DNA of 64,000 nucleotides, from positions 53,216 through 117,215 of the forward strand of contig CAZFER010000011.1 in NCBI GenBank assembly GCA_964517495.1. Direction: 5' to 3'. This DNA comes from CAZFER01 sp964517495 (lineage in GTDB: Bacteria; Hinthialibacterota; Hinthialibacteria; Hinthialibacterales; Hinthialibacteraceae). A program made the translations under genes and the position numbers. Positions within the stretch are counted from its first letter, which is position 1. The number at the start of each line of letters is the position of its first letter. This document shows, one piece after another, positions 59,645 to 64,000 of the stretch. The notes beneath the pieces were generated by a model. It saw nothing but the letters and a program-made list of their open reading frames with translations. It ran no database searches and was not told the DNA's origin.

Positions 59645-60565
59645 TTATTGAGTAATATGAACTAAATGTTCTTGTTCTGAATTATTTTTGATGATATTTT
59701 CCATATTATTCCAGAGTTGGCGGATATCTTTAGCCACTCCAGTTTGCTTATATTCAGTAATGGGTTTCTGATTGATTTGAGCATGATTGAAATCGGAATC
59801 GTACCGAATTTTACCGGCAAACGACAGGTCCCATGCTTGAGCTTGTTTTTCAATCTGGTTGGATAGTCGTTCATTGATATCCCATTTATTTATGCACACC
59901 GAAGTGGGGATCTCGAAATGGCGAGTTAATTTTCGTACGCGCTCAAGATCATGAATGGCAGAAAGGGAAGGTTCTGTCACTACGAGCACCCAATCAGCAT
60001 TGGTAATTGAAGCGATAACCGGACAACCGATGCCCGGAGAGCCATCAATGAGTAAATAATCAGCGTGATAGATTTGAGCCAATTCTTGGGCTTTGTTTCG
60101 AATGAGATTGACCAGTTTCCCGGAATTCTCAGAAGCGATACCTAATTTGGCATGAACCATCCAACCGAATCGAGTCTCTGATTCAAACCAGGTTCCGTTA
60201 AGACTATCTCTTAATTCAATGGTTTGATTGGGGCATAGATAAGAACAAACCCCACATCCTTCACACAAATAGGGATCGATTTTGAAATATCCTTGATTAG
60301 GTGTAATGTCAGGTTTTATGGCGCCAAATCGGCAGGCGTTTTCGCATATTCCACATCCATCACAATTTTCTGAATGAATTATAGCTTCCTTCCCGCCATA
60401 AAACGGTCCTTGTTCGACAATTCGGGGGTTAAGAAGCAAGTGAAGGTTAGCAGCATCCACATCACAATCCGCCAGAATGACATTTTGCGCCAGGGCAGCA
60501 AATCCGGCTACAATGGATGTTTTACCCGTTCCCCCTTTGCCACTGATGACGACAAGTGTTTTCAT
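59645..60565 (-). CDS. MinD-type ATPase with inserted ferredoxin
   Basis: A 306-residue P-loop ATPase with deviant Walker A G-K-G-G-T-G-K-T-S (9-17) and an inserted two-cluster ferredoxin at about 65-118 (C-D-G-C-G-I-C and C-E-G-C-G-V-C). These ATPases occur in orange-protein clusters and probably assemble or insert metal clusters. It overlaps the second ATPase by 4 bp. Confidence 0.92.
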   Translation of the reverse strand: MKTLVVISGKGGTGKTSIVAGFAALAQNVILADCDVDAANLHLLLNPRIVEQGPFYGGKEAIIHSENCDGCGICENACRFGAIKPDITPNQGYFKIDPYLCEGCGVCSYLCPNQTIELRDSLNGTWFESETRFGWMVHAKLGIASENSGKLVNLIRNKAQELAQIYHADYLLIDGSPGIGCPVIASITNADWVLVVTEPSLSAIHDLERVRKLTRHFEIPTSVCINKWDINERLSNQIEKQAQAWDLSFAGKIRYDSDFNHAQINQKPITEYKQTGVAKDIRQLWNNMENIIKNNSEQEHLVHITQ

Positions 60566-61461
60566 GCTGATCGTTGTCCTATTTCAAACGTTTGTTGGTC
60601 TTTGGTTTTGTTAAGATTTGAACATCGATTGATAATCGTTTCGAATAGGTGATCGAATAGAGTGTAATATTCCATGTTTTCTGGAACCGCTAATTTTCCC
60701 TCGGAGTAATATTCTGCAATGGTTTGGTCGTAAGGGATATCTCCCAGGATTTCAATGTGTTGGAGCATACAATATTGGTGAACATTGCTAAATTCATGGA
60801 GAGAACGATTAATGATCACGCCAAATGGTATATCAAATACACGAAGGGTTTCCACGGCCAGTTGTAAATCATTCAAGCCGAACGGTGTCGGTTCGGTCAC
60901 TAAAATGGCATAATCGCAATCCCTTATGGTTTCCACCAAGGGACATGCGGTGCCAGGTGGCGCATCAAGCAGGCTGAATTGCTTTTTATCTATAAATGTT
61001 TTGATTTTTTCAATAATAGGTGTACACCGCACTTTACCGATATGGAGTGAACCATCAATGAATTGAATACCTTGCGAATCTCCAAATCGGATTTGACCTA
61101 TGGCATGAAAATTCTCCTTGATGGCATAGGTTGGGCAGACCAAAAAACAACCGCCACACGAATGGCATAAGTCCGGAAAAATCAAAACATCCTCACCAAC
61201 TAAAGTAATGGCATTAAATTGACATATTGATTCACACTGTCCGCATAGGTTGCATAGCGTTGGATCTACCTCGGGAATTGGAATCGAAACGTATGCAGAA
61301 TTGTGAATGGCAGGATTTAAAAAAATGTGTCCGTTTGGTTCTTCCACATCACAATCGGCATACAAGACCTCCATCCCATGTTGGGCAGCAATGTAAGCCA
61401 AATTTGTAGAGATTGTGGTTTTACCCGTACCACCTTTTCCACTTGCAACAACAATATTCAT
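60562..61461 (-). CDS. MinD-type ATPase with inserted ferredoxin (paralogue)
   Basis: A 299-residue paralogue of the following gene: Walker A G-K-G-G-T-G-K-T-T (8-16) and ferredoxin insert at about 66-115 (C-N-L-C-G-Q-C and C-H-S-C-G-G-C). The two probably form a heterodimer. A 12-bp perfect hairpin lies 30 bases upstream. Confidence 0.92.
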   Translation of the reverse strand: MNIVVASGKGGTGKTTISTNLAYIAAQHGMEVLYADCDVEEPNGHIFLNPAIHNSAYVSIPIPEVDPTLCNLCGQCESICQFNAITLVGEDVLIFPDLCHSCGGCFLVCPTYAIKENFHAIGQIRFGDSQGIQFIDGSLHIGKVRCTPIIEKIKTFIDKKQFSLLDAPPGTACPLVETIRDCDYAILVTEPTPFGLNDLQLAVETLRVFDIPFGVIINRSLHEFSNVHQYCMLQHIEILGDIPYDQTIAEYYSEGKLAVPENMEYYTLFDHLFETIINRCSNLNKTKDQQTFEIGQRSA

Positions 61462-61490
61462 GAAAACACATATCCTTTTGGCTTGAGGTG

Positions 61491-61520
61491 ATAGGGCGGT
61501 GAGTCATATCACCGCCCTAT
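61491..61520. other. Perfect 12-bp hairpin inside the operon
   Basis: ATAGGGCGGTGA (61491-61502) and TCACCGCCCTAT (61509-61520) form a perfect stem with a six-base loop. On the minus-strand transcript it is not followed by Us, so it is not a classic terminator. It lies between the DUF5320 stop and the MinD-type start and may set mRNA stability or partial read-through. Confidence 0.7.
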
Positions 61521-61535
61521 ATGAGGTGAACGTAC

Positions 61536-61886
61536 TTAAGAGGATTCAGATTCAAGCTCTTCAATGCGTTTTTGTACATTTGCCAATGATTGTTTCATCA
61601 TTTCTGCTTGTTGTTTAAGTGCATCCACTTCTTCGTCTCGTGTTGGAGGAGAAACGTTATAGTTTGGAACGGGCCATGCGGCGGCGCTTCGTTGCCAGCC
61701 AGGCAAGCCGGTGACATTATACTGGTGGCGCCAGCCACGTCCTCTTCCTCCTCGTCCGCTTCCCCAAAATCCTCTCCCCGCTACGGGATTCATATAGCCC
61801 GGTACGGATGAACCGGCGCAAAAACCTGCAGTACGTCCGGTCATAGGGCCAAAACCCATAGGTCCTGTTCGATCTCCACCTGGCAT
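61536..61886 (-). CDS. DUF5320-like Gly-rich protein
   Basis: A 116-residue protein with the start M-P-G-G-D-R-T-G-P-M-G-F-G-P-M-T-G-R-T-A-G-F-C typical of small proteins next to NifX/MinD genes, a Gly/Arg-rich middle and a C-terminal coiled coil. The start is set by a perfect AAGGAGGT site; the longer ORF upstream is the antisense or other-frame of the DUF89 tail. Function unknown. Confidence 0.85.
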   Translation of the reverse strand: MPGGDRTGPMGFGPMTGRTAGFCAGSSVPGYMNPVAGRGFWGSGRGGRGRGWRHQYNVTGLPGWQRSAAAWPVPNYNVSPPTRDEEVDALKQQAEMMKQSLANVQKRIEELESESS

Positions 61887-61908
61887 GATGATTACCTCCT
61901 TTTTGTTG

Positions 61909-63060
61909 TCATTGCGCGTCACGTTGTTTTCCTTGTCGTTGGCCCCGGCCGCCGCCGCGGCCTTGACCTCTTCCCCCTCCTTGGCCTTGACCTCTGCCTC
62001 GGCCTTGTCTCTGGCCACGGCCTGAGGAGGGTTGATTTTGATTGATTTGATCAACATCCGGCTGGGATTCTTGGCATTGACCTTCACCCCTGCCGGTTAT
62101 TGGACCTTGTCCGGCTGGTCCAGTGCCGTCTTTATTTGGCATGGTGTTTGTCTCCGTTTCAATTCGTGAATTTTTTGCTTGAGAGATTGGTTCTAATGGT
62201 TGAGATGATTGCCAGACGTTATGGATAACCATACTTCCAACCCGGCATCCGATATCCCGGGCAATCACGGGGCATTTTGCTTTTAGCAAAAAGAAAATAT
62301 TCTTGTCGATATGGCTTAACGTTTCATAATTGCCTTGTCCTTTGGCGATGATTAAATCCGCCTGTTGAAATCGAGTTTGAAACGATTCACTACAGTCTGA
62401 TAAAATGGTACCCGGAGCGTCTGATCCGTTGTCGATTACACGTACAATGCCGTTTAATCCAGCTGTAGCTGCATCCTCAAGGGTGGCATCATTCAAAATA
62501 GGTTTTCCACGAACCACCAAGGTGATTTTTTCGAGAGGGAGATATTCAATCAGTAAGCGGTCAAAAACAATTTCTCCTGCATTGTCCGCAATAAATAAAA
62601 TATCCTTTGCCTTCAGGATGGCCTCTTTGAATGCAACACAATCTCCTTCCAGATCACTGTATAGAGCCTGGTTAGCCGCATGGTTGATTTCGACGACAGA
62701 GAGGTCATTGATGAGAGCTGAATCAATCATATTGCCCGCAATCGACAGTCGGGCAGCCGCTTCAAATTTATTCGGAGAGCGTTCCAAACGATTGGCCAAT
62801 TCATCATACATTTTCAAGGCGATTTGGTTAAAATGGCTTTTAATCGATTGGTATGGATCACCATTGCCAGTATGGCGGCGGATTTCACGATGGATCATCT
62901 GCCCCATTTCCGGTGGTGACATTCCCAAATCCATCTCACTGATCATCCGAAAAATGGAGCGCAAAAGTTGCTCGTGTACCTTTTCATCCTTGGTGGCCAT
63001 TCGGACCGCTTCCAGCGTTTGTTTGGCAAAACATGGGATGCAATCAATATAGGTTTTCAT
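61909..63060 (-). CDS. ARMT1/DUF89 protein fused to DUF5320-like Gly/Arg-rich tail
   Basis: A 383-residue protein. Residues 1-300 are an ARMT1-like (DUF89) domain: start M-K-T-Y-I-D-C-I-P-C-F, metal/phosphate motif A-D-N-A-G-E-I-V-F-D, and A-K-G-Q-G-N-Y-E. DUF89 members are metal-dependent phosphatases. From about residue 308 it continues as M-P-N-K-D-G-T-G-P-A-G-Q-G-P-I-T-G-R-G-E-G-Q-C, normally the start of a separate small protein, and a G-R-G-Q tail. A GGAGA site lies 9 bases before that inner Met, so a shorter product is possible. Confidence 0.82.
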   Translation of the reverse strand: MKTYIDCIPCFAKQTLEAVRMATKDEKVHEQLLRSIFRMISEMDLGMSPPEMGQMIHREIRRHTGNGDPYQSIKSHFNQIALKMYDELANRLERSPNKFEAAARLSIAGNMIDSALINDLSVVEINHAANQALYSDLEGDCVAFKEAILKAKDILFIADNAGEIVFDRLLIEYLPLEKITLVVRGKPILNDATLEDAATAGLNGIVRVIDNGSDAPGTILSDCSESFQTRFQQADLIIAKGQGNYETLSHIDKNIFFLLKAKCPVIARDIGCRVGSMVIHNVWQSSQPLEPISQAKNSRIETETNTMPNKDGTGPAGQGPITGRGEGQCQESQPDVDQINQNQPSSGRGQRQGRGRGQGQGGGRGQGRGGGRGQRQGKQRDAQ

Positions 63061-63064
63061 GCGT

Positions 63065-63427
63065 TTATTTCCAATGGCCTTGTACATTAGCCTGATCGGC
63101 CTGTGTCAATGTTCCGTTCTTGAATGCGTTGATCGCTTCTTCAACTGTTCCAGATTCTATGGTGTAAACGGTAATATTTCCTGCTTGCAAAGTGGAATAT
63201 GCGTTTGGGCCGACATGGCCAGTAATAAGTGCTTTGGCTCCCAAGCCGGATACACGGCGGCCCGCTTGAATGCCTGCACCCTGCATGGCATTTTGATTTT
63301 CTTGATTGGAGTGAGCCGTGATTTGGCCAGTTTCGGTATCGTAAACAATGAAATACTGGGCACGGCCAAAGCGCGTATCAACAGGGCTTTTTAAATCTGG
63401 TCCTTGTGCAGTGATGAGTACCTTCAA
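63065..63427 (-). CDS. NifX/NifB-like (FeMo-cofactor family) protein
   Basis: A 120-residue member: start M-K-V-L-I-T-A-Q-G, the D-T-R-F-G-R-A segment, and the G-A-K-A-L-I-T-G-H-V-G-P-N-A segment. It lies 4 bp before the DUF89 gene and overlaps the preceding NifX-like gene by 4 bp. Confidence 0.88.
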   Translation of the reverse strand: MKVLITAQGPDLKSPVDTRFGRAQYFIVYDTETGQITAHSNQENQNAMQGAGIQAGRRVSGLGAKALITGHVGPNAYSTLQAGNITVYTIESGTVEEAINAFKNGTLTQADQANVQGHWK

Positions 63428-63828
63428 TTTAGCGGTGTCCTTTCTCGTTTATACTCGTGTTCATATTGGTGCCTTCTGCGTCTGCGGCGCCGTTTGCAGC
63501 AACCGGGCATCATAAAACGTTCTTCTTCAATTCTATTGTCCAGGTAGGCTTGAATGACGTCCTCAATATCGCCGCAAATCCTTGAGATGACGTGAATACC
63601 CGATGAAATGAGCAGGTTCTCGAGCTGCCATGAAACGGCGCCGCATATCAAGACATCAACCCCATACTGATTGATTTGATTTGCTCGGGTTAAAAGATCA
63701 TTTGTTTTTAAATAAGCTTCATCCCGCTGAAATATCTGATCTTCTCTTATGTCAAAAATTAAAAGACATTGAGATGTATCCAAAACGGGTGAAACCCGAT
63801 GATTCCATTCAGGTATGGCGATTTTCAT
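63424..63828 (-). CDS. NifX-like protein with Arg-rich tail
   Basis: A 134-residue NifX-like domain protein (M-K-I-A-I-P-E-W-N-H-R-V-S-P-V-L-D-T start) with a C-C-K-R and seven-Arg C-terminal tail. The start is set at 63828; upstream ORF extension has no match. It is the first gene of the cluster seen here. Confidence 0.75.
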   Translation of the reverse strand: MKIAIPEWNHRVSPVLDTSQCLLIFDIREDQIFQRDEAYLKTNDLLTRANQINQYGVDVLICGAVSWQLENLLISSGIHVISRICGDIEDVIQAYLDNRIEEERFMMPGCCKRRRRRRRHQYEHEYKRERTPLN

Positions 63829-63981
63829 TTTCAATAGTCTGTTCAACCATCTGTGATTCCTGCGTGGAAGGCGATGTAGCAATGATTGTCTCAAAGCTGG
63901 GTTGACACATTGGTTAATCCCTCCATGGTGTAGAGACGAACCCAATGTCAATAAGTTAAGATCAAGTTGGATCGTTGAATA

Positions 63982-64000
63982 GGGAGGGCGAGGCTCCCGC
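63982..64000 (-). repeat. Short dispersed GC-rich repeat, copy 2
   Basis: The last 19 bases of the window are the reverse-complement relative of 18652-18670 (17 of 19). The element is cut by the window end, so it may be longer. Confidence 0.55.

Noticed and set aside
61887..62087. N-terminal extension of the DUF5320-like gene
   Set aside because: This stretch is another frame of the Gly/Arg tail of the DUF89 gene; the perfect AAGGAGGT site supports the start at 61886.
62405..63052. 215-codon plus-strand ORF
   Set aside because: Antisense to the DUF89 domain; composition follows the real gene.
59268..63828. Nitrogenase cofactor operon
   Set aside because: NifX-like domains are present but no nifH/D/K/E/N/B; MinD/ferredoxin neighbours fit an orange-protein-like cluster better.

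Overview
The window is one contiguous stretch of bacterial chromosome of moderate, slightly AT-rich composition. It contains a single 100-N scaffold gap, so it comes from an assembled draft or metagenome bin. No phage, plasmid, insertion-sequence or CRISPR genes are visible. The gene content suggests an uncultured, largely anaerobic, Gram-negative-type bacterium: acetate kinase plus phosphotransacetylase, NuoE/NuoF flavoproteins, several 4Fe-4S proteins, an orange-protein-like NifX/MinD cluster, Tat-exported redox proteins, and many secreted carbohydrate-related proteins (sulfatase, DUF1080, GxGYxYP, dockerin/FG-GAP, PQQ-type propellers of the kind starting with W-P-x-F-R-G). That mix is typical of PVC-like and neighbouring candidate phyla. 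This placement is an inference from gene style; no rRNA or phylogenetic marker settles it.

Layout. 0.1-5.2 kb: nitrilase-family amidohydrolase, a sugar aminotransferase (WecE type), the AckA-Pta acetate/ATP pair and a ribosome hibernation factor. 5.3-18.6 kb: secreted proteins (matrixin protease, dockerin/FG-GAP protein, GxGYxYP protein, a collapsed glycosidase remnant) mixed with an M23 peptidase, an orphan pyruvate:ferredoxin-oxidoreductase-like protein, separate CoaB and CoaC genes and a GlcD-type FAD oxidase. 18.7-27.4 kb: RsmD-like methyltransferase, RdgB, a repeat protein broken by the gap, NeuA-NeuC for sialic-acid-like sugars, a membrane hybrid histidine kinase and a sulfatase.

27.4-37.4 kb (all minus strand) is the most unusual signalling region: coiled-coil protein, FapA/DUF342 protein, TPR protein, a PAS-rich histidine-kinase-like protein without its phospho-acceptor His or ATP-binding motifs, then CheD, HDOD, a CheY-like receiver and CheX. 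No CheA, CheW, CheR, CheB or chemoreceptor is present. It looks like a rewired or non-canonical phospho-signalling module.

37.7-47.9 kb (all minus strand) is an eight-gene redox operon. Two PQQ-like propellers, an NHL-like propeller with a Cys-Gly-Cys-Cys site, a small Tat/Cys protein, a Tat-exported polyferredoxin and a NapH/NosR-like membrane Fe-S protein precede a NuoE-NuoF fusion and a 2Fe-2S/GltD-like flavoprotein that lacks the usual NAD(P)H Rossmann domain. It could connect cytoplasmic NADH/ferredoxin to an extracytoplasmic redox process.

48-58.3 kb: tRNA-Arg(TCT), a GPP34/GOLPH3-like protein, a DUF1080 protein, a large secreted modular protein, a ferredoxin preceded by a perfect inverted repeat, an ABC-2 exporter with one permease split in two, and a ROK glucokinase. 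58.4-63.8 kb: an orange-protein-complex-like cluster (MBL hydrolase, three NifX-like proteins, two MinD/ferredoxin ATPases, a DUF5320-like protein and an ARMT1/DUF89 protein fused to a Gly/Arg-rich tail). Three short dispersed repeat families occur between genes.
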